Part shown: in pieces, positions 51,769 to 60,376 of the stretch
Layout of the letters: every line of letters begins with the position of its first letter
How positions within the stretch are numbered: position 1 is the stretch's first letter
Assembly (NCBI RefSeq): GCF_013839425.1
Contig: NZ_JACDNP010000003.1
Span: forward strand, 235,872-299,871
Source of the DNA: Halorhabdus salina
GTDB taxonomy: Archaea > Halobacteriota > Halobacteria > Halobacteriales > Haloarculaceae
DNA: 64,000 bases
Reading direction: 5' to 3'
Position numbers and translations under genes: made by a program
The notes under the pieces: generated by a model
The model's database searches: none
What the model was told of the DNA's origin: nothing
What the model saw: the letters and a program-made list of their open reading frames with translations, nothing else

Positions 51769-52350
51769 ATGGGACGCATTATCGACTGGGCACGGAACCG
51801 ATCGCCGTGGATACTCCACCTCAACTGCGGGAGTTGCAACGGCTGTGATATCGAGACTCTCGATGCGTTGATGCCGCGCTACGACATCGAGCGGTTCGGC
51901 ATCCTCAAGAAAGACACACCGCGACATGCCGACATCCTCGTCGCGACTGGTCCCGTCACCAAACAGATGGCACCCCGGCTGAAGCGTGTCTATGAGCAAA
52001 TGCCCGAGCCGAAGCTGGTGATCGCCGCCGGTTCCTGTGCCTCGACGGGCGGTGTCTTCCATGACTGTTACAATTGTCACGAGGGCGTCGACGATGTCAT
52101 CCCGGTGGACATGTACGTCCCTGGCTGTCCAACCTCGCCGGAGGCACTGATCGACGGAATCGTCAAACTACTCGAAGAAGCCGGCCAGGACGCACAGGCC
52201 GAACGGCTTGCCGAGGCCAAACCCGAGATCGTCGAGGAAGGCGCTCGGATCGACGAGGCCGTCCCGGCCGCCGACGAATCGACCGCCGAAATCGACACAG
52301 ACGACAATCCGGAGGAGGGAACAGATGAACCAGAGCCAGTTGAAGCGTAA
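51769..52350 (+). CDS. [NiFe] hydrogenase small subunit (NuoB-like)
   Basis: The protein has 193 residues. It would carry the proximal 4Fe-4S cluster between the ferredoxin-like subunit and the NiFe site. Cysteines lie in LNCGSCNGCDIETL (C20, C23, C26), GSCAST (C90) and PGCPTSPE (C120). The SCNGCD pattern is that of Ech/Mbh hydrogenases, not the CCAxE pattern of NuoB. A C-terminal acidic extension from about residue 140 to 193 has no counterpart I know and may suit high salt. It overlaps the next gene by 26 bp. Confidence 0.88.
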   Translation: MGRIIDWARNRSPWILHLNCGSCNGCDIETLDALMPRYDIERFGILKKDTPRHADILVATGPVTKQMAPRLKRVYEQMPEPKLVIAAGSCASTGGVFHDCYNCHEGVDDVIPVDMYVPGCPTSPEALIDGIVKLLEEAGQDAQAERLAEAKPEIVEEGARIDEAVPAADESTAEIDTDDNPEEGTDEPEPVEA

Positions 52351-52798
52351 CCTCGACGAGGAGTTGGCCGACATAATCGCCGCCTCGAGCGAGCGCGATG
52401 ACGGCCGTCTGGAGTTCGTTCTCGGCGACCGGACAGACCTCGATGACGCCGTCGCCACGCTTCGGGACGCCGGAATTACGCACTTGATCACGATCACCGG
52501 CGTCGACAGCGACGAACAGGTCGACGTCCTGTATCACTTCCTCAAGTACGGCGAGTACGACGCGGGCGATCTGAGTGAGGGTGTCGAACTCACACTCCGA
52601 GCGATCGTGCCGGACGACGACCCGACGATCGGGACGATCACCGACCAGATTCCGGCCGCCGGCCTCTATGAGCGTGAACTAATGGACATGCTCGGCGTCG
52701 AGGTGACGGGCCATCCCAACCCCAAGAAGCTGCTGTTGCCCGACGACTACGACGGTGGGCCACCGCTTCGGGCCGAGAACGTGGAGGTGACCGACTAA
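52325..52798 (+). CDS. NuoC-like subunit of the hydrogenase complex
   Basis: The protein has 157 residues. It corresponds to the 30 kDa subunit of complex I and to EchD/MbhK. The fold elements are a ferredoxin-like region (about 37-100) with THLITITGVDSDEQVDVLYHF and a C-terminal YERELMDMLGVEVTGHPNPK, the family motif near the interface with the large subunit. It is a separate chain, unlike the NuoCD fusion of ordinary haloarchaeal complex I. Start ATG at 52325. Confidence 0.88.
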   Translation: MNQSQLKRNLDEELADIIAASSERDDGRLEFVLGDRTDLDDAVATLRDAGITHLITITGVDSDEQVDVLYHFLKYGEYDAGDLSEGVELTLRAIVPDDDPTIGTITDQIPAAGLYERELMDMLGVEVTGHPNPKKLLLPDDYDGGPPLRAENVEVTD

Positions 52799-54075
52799 TG
52801 TCCGAGCAGAAAGCGGGCACGGAGATTCCGGTCGGCCCCCAGCACCCCTCGCTGAAAGAGCCTGCAAACTTCACCCTGAACGTCGACGGCGAGGTCATCA
52901 CCGGCGCGGAGATGAAACTCTCGTACAATCACCGCGGCATCGAGCAAGCCGTGCTGGGTAACTCCTACATCGAGAACATCTATCTCCTCGAACGGATCTG
53001 TGGGATTTGCTCACACGCCCACACCTCTGCGTTCACGCAGGGCGTCGAGGAACTGCTGGATCTGGACGTGCCACCCCGTGCCCGATACATCCGGACATTG
53101 ATCGGCGAACTCGAGCGCATCCACAGCCACATGCTCTGGCTCGGCGTCGCCGGCCACGAGATCGGCTTCGACACGCTCTGGCAGTACGCCTGGCGCGATC
53201 GGGAGATCGTGATGGATCTCCTCGAAGAAATTACGGGCAACCGGGTTCACTACTCGATCAACACGATCGGCGGCGTCCGGGAGGATCTGACCGACGACCA
53301 ACGTGAGACGATCCTTGCGGGCATGGACGATCTCCAAGAACGGATCGACTTTTACCAGGAAACGGTCCCGAACGAGCAAACCGTCCGGATGCGCTGTGAG
53401 AACGTCGGCGTCGTCCCGAAGGATCTTGCCCGCGAATACTGTGCGGTCGGGGCCGTCGGTCGGGCTTCTGGCGTCCCCACGGACGTCCGCAAGGACGCGC
53501 CGTATGCCGCCTACGACGACGTGGACTTCGACGTGATCACCGACGACCGGGGCGACCTGCTGGCCCGGACGGTCGTCCGGATCGGCGAGATTGCCCAGGC
53601 GATTCGGATCATCCGACAGGTCGCCGAACGGATCCCGGAGGGTGACCTCAAAGCCAGCGCAAAACCACCCCAGGCATTGCTCGCCCAGGTGCCCGAAGAC
53701 GACGCCGTCAGCCGCTACGAGGCACCCCGCGGGGAGTTGATCCACTACATCCGCTCGGATGGGACGGACACGCCCGCCCGCGTCCACATTCGCGTGCCGA
53801 CGCTGGCCAACTGGCCGACCGTCGTCGAGTCCCTGAAGGGGAGTTACATCGCCGACACGCCGATCGTCGTCGCCGGGATCGACCCCTGTATCAGCTGTAC
53901 CTCCCGGATCGGCGTCGAGACCGACGGCAGCCACGGCGGCGAGAACGCCTTCGATCTGGACGAACTCCGGGAGTACGGCATCGATTGGTACGACGAGCGC
54001 GGCAACGTCGAGCGACCGTCGACAGCGGGCGAGGGCCGAACGGCAACCGACGGCACGGAAGGTGAGCGACCGTGA
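52798..54075 (+). CDS. group 4 [NiFe] hydrogenase large (catalytic) subunit
   Basis: The protein has 425 residues. It would hold the NiFe centre that makes or splits H2. Both ligand pairs are intact: L1 in LLERICGICSHAH (C68, C71) and L2 in IDPCISCTSR (C364, C367). NuoD of complex I lacks these, so this is not NADH dehydrogenase. The C-terminal 55 residues after the L2 motif would be removed on maturation, in keeping with the HycI-like protease gene next to the operon. Ni-maturation genes hypABCDEF are not in the window. Confidence 0.92.
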   Translation: MSEQKAGTEIPVGPQHPSLKEPANFTLNVDGEVITGAEMKLSYNHRGIEQAVLGNSYIENIYLLERICGICSHAHTSAFTQGVEELLDLDVPPRARYIRTLIGELERIHSHMLWLGVAGHEIGFDTLWQYAWRDREIVMDLLEEITGNRVHYSINTIGGVREDLTDDQRETILAGMDDLQERIDFYQETVPNEQTVRMRCENVGVVPKDLAREYCAVGAVGRASGVPTDVRKDAPYAAYDDVDFDVITDDRGDLLARTVVRIGEIAQAIRIIRQVAERIPEGDLKASAKPPQALLAQVPEDDAVSRYEAPRGELIHYIRSDGTDTPARVHIRVPTLANWPTVVESLKGSYIADTPIVVAGIDPCISCTSRIGVETDGSHGGENAFDLDELREYGIDWYDERGNVERPSTAGEGRTATDGTEGERP

Positions 54076-55061
54076 GCCTGGAACTCGATCTGGCGACCGG
54101 GTTGCTCTACCTGCTGGTGTTTCCCGGGTTCGCGTTCCTGTTCGCCTACGGGTTGACCGCGGAGTTCCTCGACCGGAAGCTGTACGCGCGCCTGCAAAAT
54201 CGCGTCGGCCCGCCGCCGCTACAGCCACTCGCGGACTTCCTGAAGCTACTCTCGAAGGAATCGGTCGTCCCCGATAACGCGACTGCCCGAATCTACAACG
54301 CCGCCCCGTTGACGGGACTAGCTGGCGTGTTCACCGCGATGTTGTACATCCCAGTCTGGACCGAACAGGCCGCCTTCGCCTTCGAGGGCGACCTTGTCGT
54401 CGTCCTTTTCCTCCTCTCGTTGCCGTCGTTCTCGCTGTTTTTCGGCGGCTGGTACTCCGGGAACGTCTTCAGCCGGATCGGGACCACCCGGACGATCACG
54501 CAACTGTTCGGCTACGAGATCCCGTTCTTCCTGGCGGCATTTGCGCCCGCCGTTGCTGCCGGGTCGCTGTCGACCTCCGAGATCACCGCGTTCATCGGCG
54601 CGAACCCCTGGTACGTCCTCGTCCTGCTGCCGGCCTTTGCGATCGCCCTCCTCTCCCTGCAAGCCAAACTCGAACGCATCCCCTTCGACATTCCCGAAGC
54701 CGAGACGGAACTGGCGACGGGGACGCTCGTCGAGTACTCGGGCCGGAAACTGGCGCTGTTCCGCCTCACGAAAGACGTCGAATTGGTCGTGGGCGCGGCG
54801 CTGCTGTCGGCATTGTTCCTCGGTGGCCCGTACCCGGCAGGGTCGATCGAAGGGTTCGCGGGGGTCGCCGCTGGCGTGGTGGTCTTCCTCGTGAAGACCC
54901 TCGCGGTGATCGCGCTGTTGACGGTGCTGAAGGCCGTCGTCGCCCGGCTACGAATCGAGCAGATGGTCAGCGTCTTCTATCGGGTGCTCGTCCCGGTGGC
55001 GCTTTCCCAGATCGCCGTCGTCCTGCTGGTCGGACTGTACACGGAGGGACTGATCCCATGA
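54072..55061 (+). CDS. NuoH-like membrane anchor subunit (EchB/MbhM type)
   Basis: The protein has 329 residues, about 8 membrane spans, and starts with GTG at 54072. It joins the soluble part to the ion-pumping arm. Family signatures are RVGPPPLQPLADFLKLLSKE in the first loop and LERIPFDIPEAETELATGTL in the middle. The acidic loop residues around EAETE are essential in relatives. It overlaps the large-subunit gene and the ferredoxin-like gene by 4 bp each. Confidence 0.92.
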   Translation: MSLELDLATGLLYLLVFPGFAFLFAYGLTAEFLDRKLYARLQNRVGPPPLQPLADFLKLLSKESVVPDNATARIYNAAPLTGLAGVFTAMLYIPVWTEQAAFAFEGDLVVVLFLLSLPSFSLFFGGWYSGNVFSRIGTTRTITQLFGYEIPFFLAAFAPAVAAGSLSTSEITAFIGANPWYVLVLLPAFAIALLSLQAKLERIPFDIPEAETELATGTLVEYSGRKLALFRLTKDVELVVGAALLSALFLGGPYPAGSIEGFAGVAAGVVVFLVKTLAVIALLTVLKAVVARLRIEQMVSVFYRVLVPVALSQIAVVLLVGLYTEGLIP

Positions 55062-55417
55062 GCATTCCAGGCAAACTCATCCCAGAAGCACTCAAAACGC
55101 TGGGCAAAGACCGCGCGACCGTATCGTACCCGAAGAACAAGCGGACGATGCCCGATCGGTTCCGCGGGGCCGTCGAGTTCGAGCCCGAACCCTGTACGGG
55201 CTGTGGCATGTGCGAACGCCACTGTGCGGCCGACGCGATCACGGTCGAGACCGACGCGGACGGCAACGTCACCTGGAGTTACGATGTCGCCAAGTGCATG
55301 TTCTGTGGCCAATGTGAGGAATCCTGCCCGACCGATGCGATCGTCATGGGCCAGAAATTCGAACTGGCCGACAGTGAAAAGCCGAGTTTCGAAGAAAGCT
55401 ACACGTTCGATCGGTGA
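55058..55417 (+). CDS. NuoI-like polyferredoxin subunit
   Basis: The protein has 119 residues. It carries two 4Fe-4S clusters: CTGCGMCERHC (C46, C49, C52, C56) and CMFCGQCEESCP (C80, C83, C86, C90). It is the electron entry subunit, in this type of enzyme probably accepting from reduced ferredoxin, because no NADH-binding subunit (NuoE/F/G) is encoded. It ends the first part of the operon, with the protease gene following in the opposite direction after 6 bp. Confidence 0.93.
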   Translation: MSIPGKLIPEALKTLGKDRATVSYPKNKRTMPDRFRGAVEFEPEPCTGCGMCERHCAADAITVETDADGNVTWSYDVAKCMFCGQCEESCPTDAIVMGQKFELADSEKPSFEESYTFDR

Positions 55418-55423
55418 GCGGTA

Positions 55424-55906
55424 TCAGCCCGTCTCGATCGCCTGGGCCAGCCGTTCTACTAGTTCGCCGAGACATTCTGTCAGCGCCGATGACAGTTCAC
55501 TCTCCGATTCAATAGCCGCAGGCTGGACGCCGAACAGCACGACCTGGGCCCCGGTCTCGCGTGCGAGAAACGTTCGTAACATCGCTGGCGTCGACTTATG
55601 CGAAGAGAACGATTCACCGCCGAGGTCATCCGGATCGACCCACTTACCCGAGCCGGGATCGGCGTCGAACGCGACGGCATCAATGAGGACGATCCAGTCC
55701 GGATCGAATCGCCTGATTACGCCGGTGTGGTTCTCCGGAGCGACCCCGCCCTCGACGAACAGCAGCCGGTCGTCTTCGGAGGGTGCTGCCCGCGATTCCA
55801 ATCGCCTGAGCAGTTCGAGGCCGACGGCGTCGTCACCACGCAGTGCCGACCCGATCCCGAGGACGGCGACGCGCTCGCTTGAATCGATCGAGGGTGGTTC
55901 TGCCAC
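55424..55906 (-). CDS. hydrogenase maturation endopeptidase (HycI-like)
   Basis: The protein has 160 residues. It would cut the C-terminal tail of the large subunit after Ni insertion. Typical residues are VLGIGSALRGDDAVGLELL (acidic metal ligand), IVLIDAVAFDADPG and SSHKSTPAMLRTFLA (histidine ligand). The GTG at 55906 is taken as the start; a TTG at 55927 would add 7 residues. It is on the opposite strand, between the two halves of the hydrogenase gene set, and is the strongest sign that the complex matures as a real [NiFe] enzyme. Confidence 0.9.
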   Translation of the reverse strand: MAEPPSIDSSERVAVLGIGSALRGDDAVGLELLRRLESRAAPSEDDRLLFVEGGVAPENHTGVIRRFDPDWIVLIDAVAFDADPGSGKWVDPDDLGGESFSSHKSTPAMLRTFLARETGAQVVLFGVQPAAIESESELSSALTECLGELVERLAQAIETG

Positions 55907-56102
55907 ACTGCTCGAAACGGCACACAACCTCTAAAGCGATCCGATAGACCACGGATTGAAGACAGTCTCTGAGTCGTCCTGGGCCAGTCCATCACGATAG
56001 ATATCTCCACAGATGCCGACGAAGGTACCGGCTGAATTCGAATAATTCAAGGCCGATTCCGATCAAACTTGCCGGTATGTATACTTCCGGGAGGGCAGTC
56101 GT

Positions 56103-57602
56103 GTGAGTGGCACACATCTCGCCATCGCACCGTTGATCGCGCTGTTTGGCGGTGTACTCGGGGCCTATCTGGCTGGCCGATCCACGCGTGGCCGATCGGC
56201 GACCCGGCCTGGCGTCGTCGCCGCGCTGGCATTGGTGCTCGCACTGGCGTCGACCTGGTTGCTGTGGACGCGATCGCTCCCGATCGAATACGCCCTGTTC
56301 GGCGAGGGTGTCGGCGTACGCGTCACCGCACTGAGTGTCTTTCTCTCGACGATCGCGTGCATGGTCGGCCTCGCTGTGACCGTCCACGCAATGGGGAGTG
56401 ACGACAGCGATGACGCCGCCGACCTGTACTTCCCGCTCGTTCTCGCGACCGTCGCCGGCGTCGTCGGGATCGGCCTCTCCGCGGACCTGTTCTCGCTGTA
56501 CGTCTTCTTCGAGGTGATGGCCGTCGCGACCTACGCGCTGGTCCCCTTCGCGGTCGATCGGGCAACGGCCGTCGAGGCAGGTCTCAAATACGTGATCATG
56601 AACGCCGCGGGCTCGCTGCTGGCAATCTTCGGCATTTCGCTCGTCTACGCCCACACCGGTGGCGTTCTCGACTTCGCCGCACTGTCCGGGGCGCTGACGG
56701 CAACGACCGGCCCGGGGCCCCTGGAGGCGGCGGTCCTCTTCCTCGTCGTCGGATTCGGCGTCAAGGCAGCGGTCGTCCCGCTACACACCTGGCTTCCGGA
56801 CGCCTACACGGAGTCGCCGGCGAGCGCGAGCGCACTGCTTGCAGCCCTGGCGACGCCGGCTGCGATCGTCGCGATGGGCAAGGCGCTCTCGGTGGTTCCT
56901 GATGGCGTCTCGGTCGGTCTCCTGCTACTGGTGCTTGGCGCGCTGACGATGACCGTCGGCAACTTCCTCGCGCTGGGTCAGCGCGATCTCAAGCGACTGC
57001 TCGCCTATTCGTCGATCCCGCACGTCGGCTACATCGTCTTCGGGCTCGGCGTCGGCTTCTACGGCGGGTTCGATGTCGCCTTCGACGGCGCCCTGTTCCA
57101 CGTCCTCGCGAACGCGTTCATGAAGGGCGGTGCCTTCCTCGCGGTTGGCGCGATCGGCTATCGACTTGCCGGGGTCGAGGGCGAGCATCGAACGCTCGAC
57201 GCGCTTGCCGGCGTGGGCTACCGGATGCCGGTCGCCGCAGGCGCGATCGCCGTCGCCGTGTTGGCACTCGCTGGCGTCCCGCCGCTCGCGGGCTTCTGGG
57301 GCAAACTGTTCATCGTCCTCGGGAGCGCCGAGGTATCGGGCGCAGTCGGCGTCGGTCTCGCCGTCATCGTGGTTGGCAACTCCTTCCTGTCGCTTGGGTA
57401 CTATCTTCCGGTGCTCGGAGCCTTGTTCGATAGCCCGACTGACGCCGTATCGTCGCTCGACCGGACGCCCACGCGACTCGCCGTGCCAATCCTGGCGATG
57501 ACTGCCGGGACGATCCTGCTCGGACTCGCCCCGGCCTTCGGGCTCGACCTGGTCGGGCCAGCGGCTGACGTCTTGCAGCATGGCCTGGAGGTGACACCAT
57601 GA
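56103..57602 (+). CDS. NuoN/MrpD-type ion-translocating subunit
   Basis: The protein has 499 residues, about 14 membrane spans, GTG start at 56103. It is an antiporter-like proton or sodium channel of the membrane arm. Landmarks are the FFEVMAVATYALVPF helix with a key Glu, KAAVVPLHTWLPDAYTESPA, and RDLKRLLAYSSIPHVGYI, which holds the central Lys. A TATA-like GTATACTT lies nearby. The second half of the operon begins here, 175 bp or so after the divergent protease start. Confidence 0.92.
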   Translation: MSGTHLAIAPLIALFGGVLGAYLAGRSTRGRSATRPGVVAALALVLALASTWLLWTRSLPIEYALFGEGVGVRVTALSVFLSTIACMVGLAVTVHAMGSDDSDDAADLYFPLVLATVAGVVGIGLSADLFSLYVFFEVMAVATYALVPFAVDRATAVEAGLKYVIMNAAGSLLAIFGISLVYAHTGGVLDFAALSGALTATTGPGPLEAAVLFLVVGFGVKAAVVPLHTWLPDAYTESPASASALLAALATPAAIVAMGKALSVVPDGVSVGLLLLVLGALTMTVGNFLALGQRDLKRLLAYSSIPHVGYIVFGLGVGFYGGFDVAFDGALFHVLANAFMKGGAFLAVGAIGYRLAGVEGEHRTLDALAGVGYRMPVAAGAIAVAVLALAGVPPLAGFWGKLFIVLGSAEVSGAVGVGLAVIVVGNSFLSLGYYLPVLGALFDSPTDAVSSLDRTPTRLAVPILAMTAGTILLGLAPAFGLDLVGPAADVLQHGLEVTP

Positions 57603-58138
57603 TCGAGCAACTGCCCACGGCTGTCCTCGGCCTTACGGTCCTGTTTGGGCTGGTCGCGGTCGCCGCACGGGACTTCCTGGTTTCGATCCTCTCGCTGTCG
57701 GGGGCGAGTGTCGCTCTCGCGGTGTACTTCTTCCTGGCAGGGGCACCGATCGCAGCGGTGTTCGAGGCGGTCGTCGCCGCCGGGCTGATAACCGTCCTCT
57801 TCCTGTTCGTGATCAGCCTGACCGAGGCTGATACCGCCGAGCGCATCGAACGCGGGAAACTCACGGTGGTGGGGCTGGCACTCGGGGGCCTCCTCGGTGT
57901 CGGTATCGCTGTCTGGGCACTCCTCGATCCCGTTGCCAGCGAAGCAGCCACCGGGACGACGTTCGCCCAGGCACTGTGGAGTGGTCGGTCAGTCGATCTG
58001 CTCGCCGTCACAATACTCATGTTCGTCGGCGTCCTCGCCGTGGTCCGGTTGACGGCTGAACGGCTCGACCCCGTGACCGACACGACAGCGACGCAACCGG
58101 GTGACCGAGCCAGCGGCCAACAGGAGGGAGAGTCATGA
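57599..58138 (+). CDS. NuoJ-like membrane subunit
   Basis: The protein has 179 residues and about 5 membrane spans. It starts MIEQLPTAVLGLTVLFGLVA, with the broken helix region VFEAVVAAGLITVLFLFVIS typical of NuoJ/MbhD-type subunits. In complex I this helix changes shape during turnover. A short acidic tail ends the protein. It overlaps its neighbours by 4 bp on each side. Confidence 0.82.
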   Translation: MIEQLPTAVLGLTVLFGLVAVAARDFLVSILSLSGASVALAVYFFLAGAPIAAVFEAVVAAGLITVLFLFVISLTEADTAERIERGKLTVVGLALGGLLGVGIAVWALLDPVASEAATGTTFAQALWSGRSVDLLAVTILMFVGVLAVVRLTAERLDPVTDTTATQPGDRASGQQEGES

Positions 58139-58419
58139 CTGCACTCGCCTATGGCGTCGCAGTGGCACTGTTAGTACTCGGCCTGGCGAGCATCGTCGCC
58201 GGTCGGAACGTGGTGAAGACGCTGATCGGCGTCGAACTCGCCTCGAAAGGCGTCCTCGTGAACTTTGTGGCGACCGATCCAGCCGGCAGTCAGGGGATCG
58301 TCGTGATTCTCATCGTGATCGATGCCGTCGTCGTCGCCGTGCTGCTGGGCGTGGCCGTCGCGGCGTATCGACAGTACGGAACGCTTGATCTCGATGCCCT
58401 CGGGAGGTTGACATGGTAA
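58135..58419 (+). CDS. NuoK-like membrane subunit
   Basis: The protein has 94 residues and three membrane spans. LIGVELASKGVLVNFV contains the conserved Glu of NuoK/MrpC, and the third span is IVVILIVIDAVVVAVLLGVA, which has an Asp. It lies in the path linking the H subunit and the antiporter-like subunits. It overlaps the NuoL-like gene by 7 bp. Confidence 0.88.
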   Translation: MTALAYGVAVALLVLGLASIVAGRNVVKTLIGVELASKGVLVNFVATDPAGSQGIVVILIVIDAVVVAVLLGVAVAAYRQYGTLDLDALGRLTW

Positions 58420-60293
58420 CGAACCGACGGACGTTGCTCGTATCGACGCCCGGCGTGCTGGTCGCCGGCGCACTGCTTGTCGCCGTTGCAGTCATGGCAC
58501 CCGGACAGCCGACACCGGCCGTCCTGGCCCTCGGCGCGATCGTCCTACCGCTTGTCGGCGCAGCCGTGTTGCCGTTCGTCGCGACCGCGGGCGATCGCGT
58601 CCGGAACGGGACGGCCGTCCTGATCGGGGTTGTCACTGCGGGCCTGACGCTGTCGCTTGTCCCGCGCGCGCTGTCCGGTGATCCAGCCGTTGTCCAGTAC
58701 GACGTCGCCTGGGTGCCGGCGGCCGACGTGTCTTTCGGCCTCTATATCGACGTTCTGGGCGTGCTAATGGCGACCATCGCGGGCATCGTCGGCGCGCTTG
58801 CGCTTGTCTTCTCGACGCGCTTCATGGAACGTGAAGGGGGGCTGACGCGGTACTACGCGCTCACGTTGCTGTTCGTCGGCGGGATGATCGGGTTCGTGTT
58901 GACCGACAGCCTCGTCGCGCTGTACGCCTTCTGGGAAGTGCTGGGACTGTGTTCGTTTGGCCTGATCGCGTTCTGTCTGGAGGACGAGACCTCCTTCGCG
59001 GCCGGCGTGAAGGCCTTCGTCACGACCCGCTTTGGCGACATCGGCCTGCTGGCTGGCATCGCCGTGCTGTGGGTCGGCGGCGGAACGTTCTCGATCCGTG
59101 GCCTGATCGACCAGGCTGCAAGCGGCGCGCTGCCGACCTGGACGCTTACCGCCGCCGGCGCGCTGTTCATCCTCGCGGCAGTGGGCAAATCGGCACAGTT
59201 CCCCTTACACGTCTGGCTACCCGACGCGATGGAGGCCCCGACGACCAGCACGGCGCTGATCCACGCCGCCTGTATGGTCAACGCCGGACTGTACCTCCTG
59301 CTTCGGACGCGCCCCATCTTCGAGGGGGTGTCCTGGTGGGCGACTGCCGTGCTGGCCATCGGGACGATTACCGCGTTCCTCGCGGCCGTGCTCGCAACCG
59401 TCGAGAACGACTTCAAGCGCGCGCTGGCCTACTGTACAATCAGCCAGCTGGGGTACGTCACGGCGGCCATCGGTCTGGCCGGCGGCGTCCTGCCCGCGAG
59501 CTATCACCTCCTGAGCCACTCGATTTTCAAGGCGCTGCTGTTCCTGGCAGCTGGCTCGGTCATCTACGGGATCGGTGGGACGGTACACAAACACGTCGAC
59601 ATGGTCGAGTATAGGGGCGTGGGGAACCGCGAGCAGATGCCCCTGACCAACGCGGCTTTCCTCGTGGGTATCCTCGGGCTGATCGGCGTCCCCGGGTTCA
59701 ACGGCTTCTGGAGCAAGGAGTTGATCCTCTCGACGGCACTGGAGGGCAGTGCCATCGAGCAGGTCGCCTTCGGCGTCCTGGCGATCACGGCCGTCTTGAC
59801 GGCCGTCTACTCGATCCGGATCTACTATCTGGTGTTCGTCGCCGAGCCGACGGCGAGTGCCGAGGAATCGCCGCTCGCGATGACCGGGCCGCTGGCCGTG
59901 TTGGCTGGGCTGACGGTTACCTCCTGGCTCGCCATCGGACCGCTCTCCGATGGGCTGGCGACGTACTTCCCGGCAAGTCACCTCCACGCCTACACGCTCG
60001 TCGAATTCCTCGAGCACACGCTGACGCCCCGGACAGCTGTCCTGACGGCCGGGATCCTCGGCTTTGGCTATGTCGGGTTCCGCTTCCGGGAGCCGATCAA
60101 CGTCGCCGCGCCGAACGGGCTGCTTGCCATCCTCGACGCTGGCTACGGCTTTGATCGACTCTACAAGGAGCTCGTCGCGGCCTACCGCTGGTGGTGTACC
60201 CGGACGCGCATCATCCAGACCGGTGACGTGAACTACAACGCGGTCGGGATCGTTGTCGCGTTAGTGCTCGCCGCCGTGGTGCTCGTCATCTGA
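58413..60293 (+). CDS. NuoL-like ion-pumping subunit
   Basis: The protein has 626 residues, about 16 membrane spans, and is the largest subunit. Key segments: YAFWEVLGLCSFGLIAFCL (with Glu), FPLHVWLPDAMEAPTTSTAL, and NDFKRALAYCTISQLGYVTA (central Lys). A C-terminal lateral helix region ends with GDVNYNAVGIVVALVLA. With the N-like subunit it gives the complex at least two antiporter-type channels. The proposed complex lacks a third M-like channel, unlike complex I. Confidence 0.93.
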   Translation: MVTNRRTLLVSTPGVLVAGALLVAVAVMAPGQPTPAVLALGAIVLPLVGAAVLPFVATAGDRVRNGTAVLIGVVTAGLTLSLVPRALSGDPAVVQYDVAWVPAADVSFGLYIDVLGVLMATIAGIVGALALVFSTRFMEREGGLTRYYALTLLFVGGMIGFVLTDSLVALYAFWEVLGLCSFGLIAFCLEDETSFAAGVKAFVTTRFGDIGLLAGIAVLWVGGGTFSIRGLIDQAASGALPTWTLTAAGALFILAAVGKSAQFPLHVWLPDAMEAPTTSTALIHAACMVNAGLYLLLRTRPIFEGVSWWATAVLAIGTITAFLAAVLATVENDFKRALAYCTISQLGYVTAAIGLAGGVLPASYHLLSHSIFKALLFLAAGSVIYGIGGTVHKHVDMVEYRGVGNREQMPLTNAAFLVGILGLIGVPGFNGFWSKELILSTALEGSAIEQVAFGVLAITAVLTAVYSIRIYYLVFVAEPTASAEESPLAMTGPLAVLAGLTVTSWLAIGPLSDGLATYFPASHLHAYTLVEFLEHTLTPRTAVLTAGILGFGYVGFRFREPINVAAPNGLLAILDAGYGFDRLYKELVAAYRWWCTRTRIIQTGDVNYNAVGIVVALVLAAVVLVI

Positions 60294-60307
60294 CGGCCGA
60301 AAACGCA

Positions 60308-60316
60308 CCCTTTTTG
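60308..60316 (+). terminator. T-rich terminator after the hydrogenase operon
   Basis: CCCTTTTTG follows the last stop codon by about 14 bp. Oligo-T tracts of this kind end transcription in archaea. It is also possible that the element belongs to the promoter of the purU gene, but the distance (about 60 nt) is greater than normal. Confidence 0.4.
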
Positions 60317-60376
60317 CTCACGTGGCCGCCATGACTGGACAATGAGCCCGACAGCGCGACCTGTGAGGTGGTGGCC

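Noticed and set aside
53011-54228. Minus-strand frame of 405 codons over the hydrogenase large subunit
   Set aside because: The plus-strand protein has both NiFe ligand motifs and overlaps neatly with its neighbours; the minus frame has no recognisable motif.
51413-60293. Reading the ten-gene set as ordinary respiratory complex I (Nuo)
   Set aside because: The D-like subunit has both CxxC pairs of NiFe hydrogenases, the B-like subunit has SCNGC in place of the NuoB double cysteine, C and D are separate, and a maturation protease lies within the locus.
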